A stretch of DNA of 44,846 nt from Chloroflexota bacterium (GCA_016189905.1 JACPRP010000051.1:1-44846), one strand, 5' to 3'. Shown: positions 8,533-16,024, counted from the first letter of the stretch. Notes: generated by a model not told the origin, from the sequence alone. A program made the numbers and translations.

Positions 8533-9270
8533 TCACGCAGGTCGAACCATGCCAAATCCCTGCGAGTTCTTGCTGCCCAGGCCGGCGTCCAACGCCAGGC
8601 GGATGAGGTCGGGCGAACCCTCCAGCACGTAGCGGCCGGTCCACCCTTTGATAACAGTTCCCTTGAAGGTGACGATCACCTGGTTCTGGCTCCGCACCCC
8701 GAGCGGTGCTATCCTGAGGTCCCAATCAGGATGCGCGGGGCTGCCGGATAGCGCCTGGTATTTTTTGCGGATGTTGCGCCCAAGCTGTTGAACGAACTCG
8801 TTCTCGAACGGCGAGTAGTAATAGGTTTTCTTGGAGCCGTTCGGCGCTAGCAAAGTGCTGTACGCAGTGATGGGCGAGATCGCCGTGACCACCAGGCGCT
8901 CCTGGCAAACGGACTGCTCCCGGGGTGACACCGATTCGACCTGCGATTCGCCGCCACCGATCTGGACAACCCCAGCGCGGAGCATGCTCTGGCCCAGGCC
9001 GTGGATAAACTCTTCTACGGGAGACGCGACAAATAGCTCGAATGGGTCTCGAAAAACCAGGCGATCGCCAATCCGAGAGAACCTGCCGAACAGGCGGGAG
9101 AACACGAAAAGCTTGAACGATCTCCCCTCGACCACGTGCCCGTAATCGTGCAGCCAGCCGGCTAGCTCGGGCTCGATGTGGCGGTAGATCAGCGCCTGAA
9201 GCATGTGGTTGTAGTGTATTGGAACTGTCACCTCGCCCGCCAACGGACGAAACCGAATAGCTAGACGCAC
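8533..9270 (-). CDS. cas6: CRISPR pre-crRNA endoribonuclease Cas6
   Basis: The 245-residue protein ends with GLGSKNSQGFGMV, the glycine-rich loop that marks Cas6 RAMP proteins. The N terminus MRLAIRFRPLAGEVTVPIHYNHMLQALIY matches the first ferredoxin-like fold, and HYNHMLQ supplies candidate catalytic histidines. Cas6 cuts each repeat of the pre-crRNA and leaves the 8-nt 5' handle. It is the first gene of the operon. The start is a GTG at 9270 with a GAGG just upstream. A near-consensus promoter lies at 9361-9389, giving a 5' leader of about 85 nt. The cas8b start lies 19 bp beyond its stop codon. Confidence 0.94.
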   Translation of the reverse strand: MRLAIRFRPLAGEVTVPIHYNHMLQALIYRHIEPELAGWLHDYGHVVEGRSFKLFVFSRLFGRFSRIGDRLVFRDPFELFVASPVEEFIHGLGQSMLRAGVVQIGGGESQVESVSPREQSVCQERLVVTAISPITAYSTLLAPNGSKKTYYYSPFENEFVQQLGRNIRKKYQALSGSPAHPDWDLRIAPLGVRSQNQVIVTFKGTVIKGWTGRYVLEGSPDLIRLALDAGLGSKNSQGFGMVRPA

Positions 9271-9360
9271 GATGTCCTCGGTTTCCTCAGGCCAGGTTCG
9301 CCAGCCTGACTTCGCGGTGTGGGTTGTGCCGGGCAGAAATCCAGCGAAGCCCTTGGAAGG

Positions 9361-9389
9361 ATTCTACTTAGAGGAAGCGACTGAGTCAA
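9361..9389 (-). promoter_or_regulatory. Sigma-70 type promoter of the cas operon
   Basis: On the minus strand TTGACT (9384-9389) and TAGAAT (9361-9366) are separated by exactly 17 bp. Transcription would start near 9354 and run into cas6. The match is strong for a bacterial housekeeping promoter. No terminator separates it from the co-oriented lipoprotein gene upstream, so some read-through from that gene is also possible. Confidence 0.7.
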
Positions 9390-9414
9390 GTTATGATGGA
9401 AGGTAACTGCCAGC

Positions 9415-9588
9415 TTACTCCCAGATCTTCTTGATAATGCCGCTGTCCTCGATCTCCTTCTTGGGCGCCTGTGTGGGTGTTGGGGTTGGGGCTGACTGAC
9501 TGCAGCCGATGACGAACACCATGGAGAGGGCGACGACGAGAATGGAAGTCAGGTTACCTTGCCTCGACCAACTGGGGCGCTTCATCAT
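9415..9588 (-). CDS. Small lipoprotein of unknown function
   Basis: This 57-codon gene is supported by a GGAGG ribosome site 7 nt before the ATG at 9588, a clear lipoprotein signal and its own promoter. The N terminus has basic residues (MMKRPSWSRQ), a hydrophobic segment (LTSILVVALSMVFV) and a lipobox V-I-G-C at about residues 26-29, so the mature lipid-anchored part is under 30 residues. That part is a Thr-Pro repeat linker (APTPTPTQAP) and a charged tail ending IIKKIWE. No known domain is visible. The start could also be the second ATG at 9585. It lies between the cas operon and the Dms-like operon, and nothing ties it functionally to either. Confidence 0.72.
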   Translation of the reverse strand: MMKRPSWSRQGNLTSILVVALSMVFVIGCSQSAPTPTPTQAPKKEIEDSGIIKKIWE

Positions 9589-9697
9589 CGATAACCTCCA
9601 TTATTAAAGTGAGCACAAACAATGGATAGATGGACCACCGGGGGAGAGGGCGCCTATCATGCTGACGGCAGATGTCAGGCATATTTAGCACACAGCC

Positions 9698-9726
9698 ATA
9701 TTACCAGTTATTCGCTACCAAGTCAA
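9698..9726 (-). promoter_or_regulatory. Promoter of the small lipoprotein gene
   Basis: Minus-strand TTGACT (9721-9726) and TAATAT (9698-9703) are 17 bp apart. The predicted transcript would begin near 9691 and have a leader of about 100 nt before the lipoprotein ATG. It lies back to back with the plus-strand promoter at 9750-9778, with only 23 bp between the two -35 boxes. Confidence 0.55.
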
Positions 9727-9749
9727 GACGAGTAGCCGCTCCAAATATA

Positions 9750-9778
9750 TTGACGCGCCGAGGGCCAACGGATAGAAT
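9750..9778 (+). promoter_or_regulatory. Promoter of the DmsAB-like operon
   Basis: TTGACG (9750-9755) and TAGAAT (9773-9778) are separated by 17 bp. The start point would be near 9785, about 50 bp before the first possible start codon of the molybdopterin oxidoreductase gene. It is divergent from the lipoprotein promoter. A shared regulator could act on the 23 bp between them, but no clear operator is seen there. Confidence 0.62.
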
Positions 9779-9835
9779 AGCCGCCAGGGAATCATTTCGC
9801 CGGCACCGCGCTCGAGAAACTACGCCTGGGAACGG

Positions 9836-11974
9836 ATGGGATGGAATGCGATGATTGTTAGCGGCTGTCCTTACGATTGCGGCGGCAGTTGCCCGCTCGC
9901 CTTTTACGTCGATGGCGGTGAAGTCAGACGAATCGGGCCCTTCGAGGAGCCGGATTCCTCCGAAAAACCTCAGCTTAGGCCGTGTGCCCGAGGCCTGGCG
10001 CAGGCGCAGCGGGTGCACCACCCCGGCAGGCTGCTCTATCCAATGCGGCGCGTAGGGGCGCGCGGCGAGGGTCGATTCGAGCGCATCTCCTGGGATGAAG
10101 CCCTGGATACGGTGGCCGAGGAGATGCGGCGGATCAAGCAGCGGTATGGCGCCGAGGCCATACTCAACCTGAAGGGCTCCGCCAACACCGATGGCCTCAT
10201 ACACCGAACCGCGCTGATGGCCGAACGCTTTTTCGGCAGCGTCGGCGGGTACACGGGGGCGCGGGGCACCATCTCGTTCGAAGCACTTCTGTTTGCCGCC
10301 AGGCACACGTTTGGTTTTGCGCCGGCGCCGCCGGGGCCGGAAAGTCTGCTGCATTCCAAGCTGGTGATCGTATGGGGGATGAACCCGGCGGAGACCGTAG
10401 AAGCCACCAACACAAACTACGAATTCGCCCTGGCCAGGGAGCGAGGGACGAGGTTCATCTTCGTCGATCCGCGCTTCACCGATTCTGTCGCCGCACTGGC
10501 CGATCAATGGATCCCTATCCTGCCAGGAACGGACGCGGCCATGCTGGTGGCGATGGCCCACGTGCTGATCGAAGAGAATCTTTACGATGAGGCTTTCCTG
10601 ACCAGGTACACCTACGGTTTCGATAAGTTCCGTGACTACTGCCTGGGGATCGAGGATGGAATCGCGAAGACGCCGAACTGGGCGGAGGGAATCTGCGGGG
10701 TCAGGGCCGAAGTTATCGCGGACCTGGCGCGCACCTTCGCCGGGTCAAGGCCGGCGGACCTCAGGCCAGGGTGGGCGCCTGGGAGAACCGCTTTTGGCGA
10801 GCAGACCTATCGGGCCAGCGCCGCACTCGCGGCGATGACCGGCAACATCGGCATCCCTGGCGGCGGTCCGGGCTGCTCTATTGTTCAGAATCATCGTGAA
10901 GTGCTGGGGGTATCCTACCCTCCAGCCGTGGAGAATCCAGCACGGAAATCCATCGTCGGATGGCAGTGGGCCGACGCCGTGATCAAGGGAAAGGCGGGGG
11001 GCTATCCGAGCGATATCAAGATGATCTACTCGATGGGCGGAAACCGTCTGAATCAATGCGCCGACACTAACAGCGGGGTGAAAGCGCTGAAGAAGGTGGA
11101 GTTTGTGGTGGTTCAGGATCAGTTCTTGACCCCCACGGCGCGATTCGCGGACCTCGTATTGCCCGTCAGCACGCATCTGGAAAGGGAGGATATCCAGACA
11201 CCGCACATCCACGGCGATTACCTGATCTACAATCGAAGAACGATCGAGCCTCGTGGTGAAAGCAAGTCCGATCTGGAGATATTCGCGGCGCTGGCGCGCC
11301 GCCTGGGCGCCACCGAATTCGGCGACCGGTCGGAGCGGGAGTGGTTGGATATCCTTATGGCCAAGGCCCCGGTGACCCCGGAGGCGCTGCGGGATGCGAG
11401 CGTCCACCGCATCGATCTATCGAAATGGCAGGTTCCGCTGGCGGACTTCATCGCCGATCCGGATAAGAATCCGCTGCCCACTCCCTCGGGCAAGATCGAG
11501 ATTTACTCACAGGCGCTGGCGCAGCGGCAGAATCCGGGGCTTCCGGCGGTGCCAAAGTATATGGACGGCTGGGAAAGTCCTTCGCATCCCCTGGCGCGCA
11601 AATATCCCTTGCTGCTGGTGACGGCCCACGGTCGGCTGAGGGTCAACTCGACTTTCGACAATGTGCCCTGGCTCAGAGAGCTAGAGCCCCACGCGGTCTG
11701 GATCAACACGGTCGACGCCCAGGCCCGTGGCATCAGAGACGGGGACGTAGTGCAGGTCCACAACGACATCGGCATCGTCGAGATCACGGCCCGGGTCACG
11801 GAGCGCATCATCCCCGGGGTGGTGAGCATCAACCAAGGAGCGTGGTATCGGCCTGACGAGAGAGGCGTGGATATCGGCGGCTGCGTCAATACTTTATGTA
11901 AAGACACGATATCGCCGGGTGAGGCGTCGGCCACTAACGCGGTGCTGGTGGAGGTCAGCCCGTCGAGGCGGTGA
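9836..11974 (+). CDS. DmsA-like molybdopterin oxidoreductase catalytic subunit, no Tat signal
   Basis: The 712-residue protein is a full-length member of the DMSO reductase family. An N-terminal 4Fe-4S site is formed by C11, C15, C19 and C50 (CPYDCGGSC and RPCARG), the same spacing as in E. coli DmsA. RVGARGEGRFERISWDEA, PTPSGKIEIYSQALA near residue 545 and the C-terminal GGCVNTL are all DmsA-like. By my alignment S147 in RGTISFEAL sits at the molybdenum-ligand serine of DmsA, so a DMSO/N-oxide type reductase is likelier than a formate dehydrogenase or thiosulfate reductase. The true substrate cannot be told. There is no twin-arginine leader before the first cysteine, so the enzyme should be cytoplasmic. 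The start could be 9836 or the ATG at 9851. The DmsB-like subunit follows 21 bp downstream. Confidence 0.88.
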   Translation: MGWNAMIVSGCPYDCGGSCPLAFYVDGGEVRRIGPFEEPDSSEKPQLRPCARGLAQAQRVHHPGRLLYPMRRVGARGEGRFERISWDEALDTVAEEMRRIKQRYGAEAILNLKGSANTDGLIHRTALMAERFFGSVGGYTGARGTISFEALLFAARHTFGFAPAPPGPESLLHSKLVIVWGMNPAETVEATNTNYEFALARERGTRFIFVDPRFTDSVAALADQWIPILPGTDAAMLVAMAHVLIEENLYDEAFLTRYTYGFDKFRDYCLGIEDGIAKTPNWAEGICGVRAEVIADLARTFAGSRPADLRPGWAPGRTAFGEQTYRASAALAAMTGNIGIPGGGPGCSIVQNHREVLGVSYPPAVENPARKSIVGWQWADAVIKGKAGGYPSDIKMIYSMGGNRLNQCADTNSGVKALKKVEFVVVQDQFLTPTARFADLVLPVSTHLEREDIQTPHIHGDYLIYNRRTIEPRGESKSDLEIFAALARRLGATEFGDRSEREWLDILMAKAPVTPEALRDASVHRIDLSKWQVPLADFIADPDKNPLPTPSGKIEIYSQALAQRQNPGLPAVPKYMDGWESPSHPLARKYPLLLVTAHGRLRVNSTFDNVPWLRELEPHAVWINTVDAQARGIRDGDVVQVHNDIGIVEITARVTERIIPGVVSINQGAWYRPDERGVDIGGCVNTLCKDTISPGEASATNAVLVEVSPSRR

Positions 11975-11995
11975 GGGGAGATCACGGAGGTATAG

Positions 11996-12541
11996 ATGCA
12001 GCTAGGATTTTATTTCGATCAACGCAGATGCAACGGCTGTTACACGTGCGTAATCGCCTGCAAGGAATGGCACGGCATCCCAGCCGGCACCGCCTTCTGG
12101 CGGCGCCTCATCACCATCGAAGAAGGGCGCTTTCCCAGGCCCTGGCTGGCGCATATATCGCTCTCGTGTTTTCACTGCGCCACGCCGGCCTGCGTCCCCG
12201 CCTGTCCGGCCTCGGCTATTCACAAGAGAGACGAGGACGGGATCGTGGTGGTCGATCAGTCGCTCTGCATCCTCGGCTGTCGTAGCTGTCTGCACGCCTG
12301 CCCGTACGACGCCCCGCAGTTCCGCACGGCGGAGGCGAAGATGGAGAAGTGCGACCTTTGCGAGGACCGGCTTCAGGAGGGGAAGGAGCCGATGTGTGTG
12401 GCCACCTGCCCCCTCAGGGCGCTGAAAGCCGGACCTATGGATGATCTCAAAGAAGCCTACGGAGCCGAAGGCGTTGAATGTCTCCCAGGGCTGCCGGGCG
12501 CTGCCCAGACAAGCCCTTCGGCCCTGTTTCGCCCTAAATAG
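11996..12541 (+). CDS. DmsB-like four-cluster ferredoxin subunit
   Basis: This 181-residue protein starts QLGFYFDQRRCNGCYTC, very close to the start of DmsB. It has four cysteine groups for four Fe-S clusters: C12/C15/C18/C22, then CFHCATPACVPAC, then CILGCRSCLHACP, then CDLC with CVATCP. It should carry electrons to the molybdenum subunit encoded just upstream. GGAGG 5 nt before the ATG supports the start. The third group has one extra residue between its first two cysteines compared with the usual C-I-G-C. No DmsC membrane anchor and no TorD/DmsD chaperone gene follow. The next gene is on the other strand. Confidence 0.9.
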   Translation: MQLGFYFDQRRCNGCYTCVIACKEWHGIPAGTAFWRRLITIEEGRFPRPWLAHISLSCFHCATPACVPACPASAIHKRDEDGIVVVDQSLCILGCRSCLHACPYDAPQFRTAEAKMEKCDLCEDRLQEGKEPMCVATCPLRALKAGPMDDLKEAYGAEGVECLPGLPGAAQTSPSALFRPK

Positions 12542-12581
12542 TTTCTGGTGCGAAAATGGATGTCGCCCCCAACCTCACCCC

Positions 12582-12601
12582 AGGCGGCCAGAGACCCGCC
12601 T
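12582..12601. other. Small hairpin in the convergent gap after the DmsB-like gene
   Basis: AGGCGG (12582-12587) and CCGCCT (12596-12601) form a 6-bp GC-rich stem with an 8-nt loop. It lies in the 161-bp gap between two convergent stop codons. There is no T run on either side, so it is at best a weak terminator. Nothing else was recognised in this gap. Confidence 0.3.
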
Positions 12602-12702
12602 CCGAAGGACCACTACGGGAGGTATTTTGCACCGAGAACCAAATAGAGGGCACCGTTCCCAACTGTTGCGTTCTTTTCTATCAGATGGATTTAGGCGCGA
12701 CG

Positions 12703-13872
12703 TTACTTTGTAGGCTCCACGCGCTCGCTTGGTACCCTCTGGATTTCCAGATCTGCTCCTCCCGATGGTACGCCCACGATCTTGACGACATGAGCAGCCC
12801 CGTCCGCATGTGTCCCCCTCGGCGGGATTGGCCTTCTCCGTGGTGCCACAAACTGCGCCTGTTGCCTCCGCGCCATCATCCGCGCCCAATCCAGCGTATG
12901 CTCCTCCTCGTATCTGTGTCTGGCAACGCGGCCCGTAAAGATCGAAGTGTTAAATGGGAAGATGCGCGGAACGAAATGGGCGTAGAAGAAATGGACCACG
13001 AAGATCCAGCCTATCGCCAGCACCGCTTCGTCGCTGTGGGCCACCAACGCAACTGGAATTATCTGGCCCGGCAGGAACTTCGTCGCCCACACCGGGAACA
13101 TCAGAATAAGCCCCGAGCCGCCGATAACGGCGATGCCCCAGAATACGGCCCAATAATCGAACTTCTCCAGATAACTGAAGCGATCGAACTTCGGCGGCTT
13201 ATCGTTCAGGCCTAGAAAGTAGCCGAATTGCTGGATGGCATCTTTGAAGTCTTTGAGATTCGGGATGATTTGCAGCGGCGCCAGCTTCTTGAAGAACAAG
13301 ACGCCGAGAACTATATAAATGGCGTGATATAGACAATCGAACAGCATCACGAAGGCGGCGGTACGATGGATGGTCTGGGTCATTTCCAGCCCACCAAGAG
13401 TGGCGATGATCCACTGGCTCGGTCCGAACGCGTGTGTCTTTTGGGGCAATCCTGTGAACGCCAGCGTCAGGAAGCTTGTAAACATCAACACGTGCTGGAT
13501 CCTCTGGTGGATGTCGAACCGAACGACGTTGTCTCCTTCCAGCTTGAGATCAGTTCTTACACGGAACGGCAGCTTCCCTTCCAGGAAGTCTAGCGGGTCC
13601 GGTCGCGGCCGCGAAGGGGCCTCCGTCACTGCTGGTTGAAGAGGAGCTGTGCTCAGCCGTTCAGGGACGCTTTCCGTGGACCCGGCCGCGGCCTCCGCGA
13701 TGCCAGTCGCTTCCTTGACGGGTCCCATCCTGATTGGCAGCACCGCCAGCAAGATGCGCTTGATGAGAGGGGTCGCGAGCGCCAGGGCAAAGCGTTGTGC
13801 TTGCTGCTGGTCGGGCCCCTTTGGCTCTTCCGTTTTCTTTTCGATTGATTGCTGTTCAATGTTGCGGGCCAT
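12703..13872 (-). CDS. Membrane cytochrome b (formate dehydrogenase gamma / diheme b type)
   Basis: The 389-residue product has a polar, proline-rich N-terminal tail of about 100 residues, then four or five hydrophobic segments with histidines placed as in FdnI/HydC-type cytochromes b: FDIHQRIQHVLM, QTIHRTAAF, DCLYHAIYI, and WIFVVHFFYAHFVPR. Such proteins hold two b haems and pass electrons between the quinone pool and a partner subunit. The C-terminal 60 residues are basic and cytoplasmic-looking. The gene overlaps the 3' end of the multihaem cytochrome c gene by 17 nt. An AGGAGGTGA sequence places the start at the ATG at 13872, not 13878. It probably forms one membrane complex with that cytochrome c. 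Confidence 0.8.
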   Translation of the reverse strand: MARNIEQQSIEKKTEEPKGPDQQQAQRFALALATPLIKRILLAVLPIRMGPVKEATGIAEAAAGSTESVPERLSTAPLQPAVTEAPSRPRPDPLDFLEGKLPFRVRTDLKLEGDNVVRFDIHQRIQHVLMFTSFLTLAFTGLPQKTHAFGPSQWIIATLGGLEMTQTIHRTAAFVMLFDCLYHAIYIVLGVLFFKKLAPLQIIPNLKDFKDAIQQFGYFLGLNDKPPKFDRFSYLEKFDYWAVFWGIAVIGGSGLILMFPVWATKFLPGQIIPVALVAHSDEAVLAIGWIFVVHFFYAHFVPRIFPFNTSIFTGRVARHRYEEEHTLDWARMMARRQQAQFVAPRRRPIPPRGTHADGAAHVVKIVGVPSGGADLEIQRVPSERVEPTK

Positions 13873-15208
13873 TGTCATTCACCTCCTGATCCTTCTTGCC
13901 CTTCTTCCTCCCGTTGACGAACCACCGTAGGAGGTCGAGCTCGACGTGGAGCACGGCAAAGGCCACCACTATCGTGGTCAGGTAGAACAGAAACCGCTCA
14001 GTGACGAAGACGACGGGAAACCACGATGGCGAGGGTTCCTCATGGCCGATCCACCCTCCGGCGAAGTTCTGGTTGGCGCCTTCGTGGCATTTCGCGCAGG
14101 CCTGGGCGATCTTGGCCTCTGTCAGCGGCGCCTCTGGCCCGTGAACCCTCTGGATGCCGTATGCTCCGTGGCAATCGACGCACGTCGGCGCGGTGCCCGA
14201 GACCCCGAGGCGCATTGCCTTACCGTGGAACGTCGACGCATAGCTCTCGGCAACCTCTGTGTGGCACTTCCCGCACGTTTCGGTCACGTTCTTACCGAGG
14301 GTGACGGATTCTGGCGCATTCACGCCCTGCAGCTTATGTGCGGAATCATCGCGAGTATGGCAATCTGTGCAGGCAGCCGCGTCATTTCTCCCCGACGCGA
14401 CGAGCTTGCCGTGTACGCTGTCGTTGTAGGACGAGACGACGTTCGTGTGACATTTGTTGCAGGTGTCCGCCTGGTAGCTAAGATTCGCGCTTGGCACGAC
14501 GCTATGGGCTGTGTGACAGTCAGCACACACGGCTGCACTGCTTTTACCCTCTGACACCGCCAACCCGTGTACACTGTCGCGGTAGTCATTGTAGGCGGAC
14601 TGGTGGCATTCCTGGCATGCCTTTGACGCCTCGACGGCGTAGCTACGTGCATCGGCTGCATTTGTCTTCTCGTGCGGAACGCTTGACTTGCCATCGTGGC
14701 AGTCGGCACAGGCTAGTTGCTTGCCATGCACCGACGCGGCGAAAGCGCTTGCATCGACGTAGAGTGGTAGCGCGTCCTCGCCGATCTTGGCGGTCATACC
14801 CTGCGTGCTATGACACGCGAGACAGGCCTCGTTATTGGCCCCAGCCTGTGTTGGCGTCTTCGAAGCATCCCCCGTCTGGCTCGCGGGAGAAGGCGCCGCT
14901 GGAGCGGGGGCAGAACGCGTGTCGGTAGCTGTGGCTGCGGGGTGACAGGCAAGGCACGTCGTAGCCGGTCGGCCGGCGTGACTGGCGGGAATAGGCTTGG
15001 GTCCGCCAGGCCCGTGGCACAGGAGGCAATCGACGCGACCCTCCAAGGTATGGGGCATCTGTGGCTGTGAGATCGGCTGGGCCTGCACCGTCTTGGGTTC
15101 ATCGAATACTCCCAGCGCCACCACGAATCCTAGAATGGCCACGATCAGCGCCGCGCCTGCCAGCACGATTGCCGCATCCCGTGAGATATGTCTGGACAAA
15201 GTGATCAC
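13856..15208 (-). CDS. Membrane-anchored multihaem cytochrome c (11 CxxCH motifs)
   Basis: This 450-residue protein contains eleven CxxCH haem c sites: CLLCH, CLACH twice, CADCH twice, CQECH, CNKCH, CTDCH, CGKCH, CVDCH and CAKCH. An N-terminal membrane segment lies at about residues 13-35 (VLAGAALIVAILGFVVALGVF in part) and a second near the C terminus, about 400-425. The haem part is therefore outside and tethered at both ends. A linker rich in Ala, Pro and Thr separates the second and third motifs. The start is GTG at 15208 after GGGAGAAAGG. With the overlapping cytochrome b gene it suggests a quinol-oxidising unit that sends electrons outwards, similar in idea to Geobacter Cbc complexes. 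The terminal acceptor is unknown. Confidence 0.88.
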   Translation of the reverse strand: MITLSRHISRDAAIVLAGAALIVAILGFVVALGVFDEPKTVQAQPISQPQMPHTLEGRVDCLLCHGPGGPKPIPASHAGRPATTCLACHPAATATDTRSAPAPAAPSPASQTGDASKTPTQAGANNEACLACHSTQGMTAKIGEDALPLYVDASAFAASVHGKQLACADCHDGKSSVPHEKTNAADARSYAVEASKACQECHQSAYNDYRDSVHGLAVSEGKSSAAVCADCHTAHSVVPSANLSYQADTCNKCHTNVVSSYNDSVHGKLVASGRNDAAACTDCHTRDDSAHKLQGVNAPESVTLGKNVTETCGKCHTEVAESYASTFHGKAMRLGVSGTAPTCVDCHGAYGIQRVHGPEAPLTEAKIAQACAKCHEGANQNFAGGWIGHEEPSPSWFPVVFVTERFLFYLTTIVVAFAVLHVELDLLRWFVNGRKKGKKDQEVNDNGPQH

Positions 15209-15281
15209 CCTTTCTCCCAGCTCGGGTCGATTTCGTTAGCTCCCCTTACGTGCTAATAGTACTTGTCCGCGATGCCTTGTT

Positions 15282-15295
15282 CCATCGTTCGATGG
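15282..15295. promoter_or_regulatory. Perfect palindrome upstream of the cytochrome operon
   Basis: CCATCGTTCGATGG is a perfect 14-bp palindrome lying about 75 bp before the start codon of the multihaem cytochrome gene and just past the terminator of the preceding gene. Its place fits an operator at the promoter of the cytochrome operon, but no convincing -35/-10 pair was found next to it. Confidence 0.4.
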
Positions 15296-15311
15296 CTTCA
15301 TTTTGGGGTCC

Positions 15312-15342
15312 AAAAAAGGCCCACCCCTTTTCAGGATGGGCC
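15312..15342 (-). terminator. Intrinsic terminator after the small membrane protein gene
   Basis: On the minus strand GGCCCATCC and its complement (15318-15342) form a hairpin followed at once by TTTTTT (15317-15312). This is a good rho-independent terminator. It lies 110 bp past the stop of the gene at 15452-15916 and separates it from the co-oriented cytochrome c/b operon. Confidence 0.8.
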
Positions 15343-15451
15343 TCTCCAGGCGCTTAGTACCGATGGAGCAAATGGACTATGCGGTTTTCACTGGCGCTGT
15401 ATCGAAAGAACCACTTATCGCGTTACCGCCGACGACGGAATCGAAGGCAGG

Positions 15452-15916
15452 CTAATTATCTTCTGTCTCGCGTCTCCGGGCGACATCCTCTTCCAGTTTG
15501 GCGATTACGTCATCCAGGTTGCCAGAGAGCATCTCCCGGGGTCTTTGCTTTGCGTCATTCGTCTGCCGCTCTTTCCCGCTTGCCCCCTTCGTGTGAAGAT
15601 AGCTCAGTCCTGGCCGCTGGCTATGCGTCGTGGCCTTGAGCACCGAGTCGCGCAATTCAGGCATACGGCGCTTGAAGCGTTGGATCAATAGCATCGCGAC
15701 GACGAGTGGCACCGCCATCGGCAGGAAGAGTATGAACAGCAAGCCGAAGAACGGCCCCAGCAAAAGCGCCAGAGCGAGCGGGACCTTGACAAAAGTCTGA
15801 GCTTTGTTTTCGCCAAGGTAATTGCCCTCTTTGGGAACTCCTATGAACTCCCCCTCCCTGATGTTCAGATAAGTTCCTTCGCCGACAAACGTTCCACCAC
15901 GATACCTCTTTAACAT
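15452..15916 (-). CDS. Small membrane protein of unknown function
   Basis: No family was recognised. The start is set at the ATG at 15916 because AAGGAGG lies 8 nt upstream. The open frame extends to 16129, but that part has no start signal and overlaps structured leader sequence. The 154-residue product has a short soluble N-terminal part with glycine-rich repeats (GGTFVGEGTYLNIREGEFIG), then a long hydrophobic stretch at about residues 44-78 (two membrane passes or one hairpin), then a basic RFKRRMPELRDS segment and a charged tail ending in acidic and arginine-rich residues. It has its own leader hairpins and terminator, so it is probably a single-gene unit. The neighbours give no clue to its job. 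Confidence 0.6.
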   Translation of the reverse strand: MLKRYRGGTFVGEGTYLNIREGEFIGVPKEGNYLGENKAQTFVKVPLALALLLGPFFGLLFILFLPMAVPLVVAMLLIQRFKRRMPELRDSVLKATTHSQRPGLSYLHTKGASGKERQTNDAKQRPREMLSGNLDDVIAKLEEDVARRRETEDN

Positions 15917-15931
15917 AGCTTTTGCCTCCTT

Positions 15932-15979
15932 CCGCAATCGTTGCGGATTTGTGATCGGCCCGACCCCTTCGTCGGGCCG
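15932..15979 (-). promoter_or_regulatory. Two hairpins in the 5' leader of the small membrane protein gene
   Basis: A perfect 9-bp stem, CGGCCCGAC (15956-15964) with GTCGGGCCG (15971-15979), is followed by a second stem, CCGCAA (15932-15937) with TTGCGG (15941-15946). The second ends directly against the AAGGAGG ribosome site. Neither is followed by U residues, so they are not terminators. A translation control or mRNA stability role is possible. Confidence 0.4.
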
Positions 15980-16024
15980 TCTACGTTGAGCCATTCGGCC
16001 TCGTTGCCGTTCGGCCCTAGCTAT

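Noticed and set aside
12542..12702. Strong terminator between the convergent dms and cytochrome operons
   Set aside because: Only a 6-bp stem without a T run was found.
12556..13215. 219-codon open frame on the plus strand
   Set aside because: It is mostly antisense to the cytochrome b gene, has no ribosome site and shows no recognisable motif.
9836..15208. Reading the whole block as one formate dehydrogenase (alpha, beta, gamma plus cytochrome)
   Set aside because: The catalytic subunit is DmsA-like with a serine and not Cys/Sec at the molybdenum site, and the cytochrome genes are on the opposite strand with separate signals.
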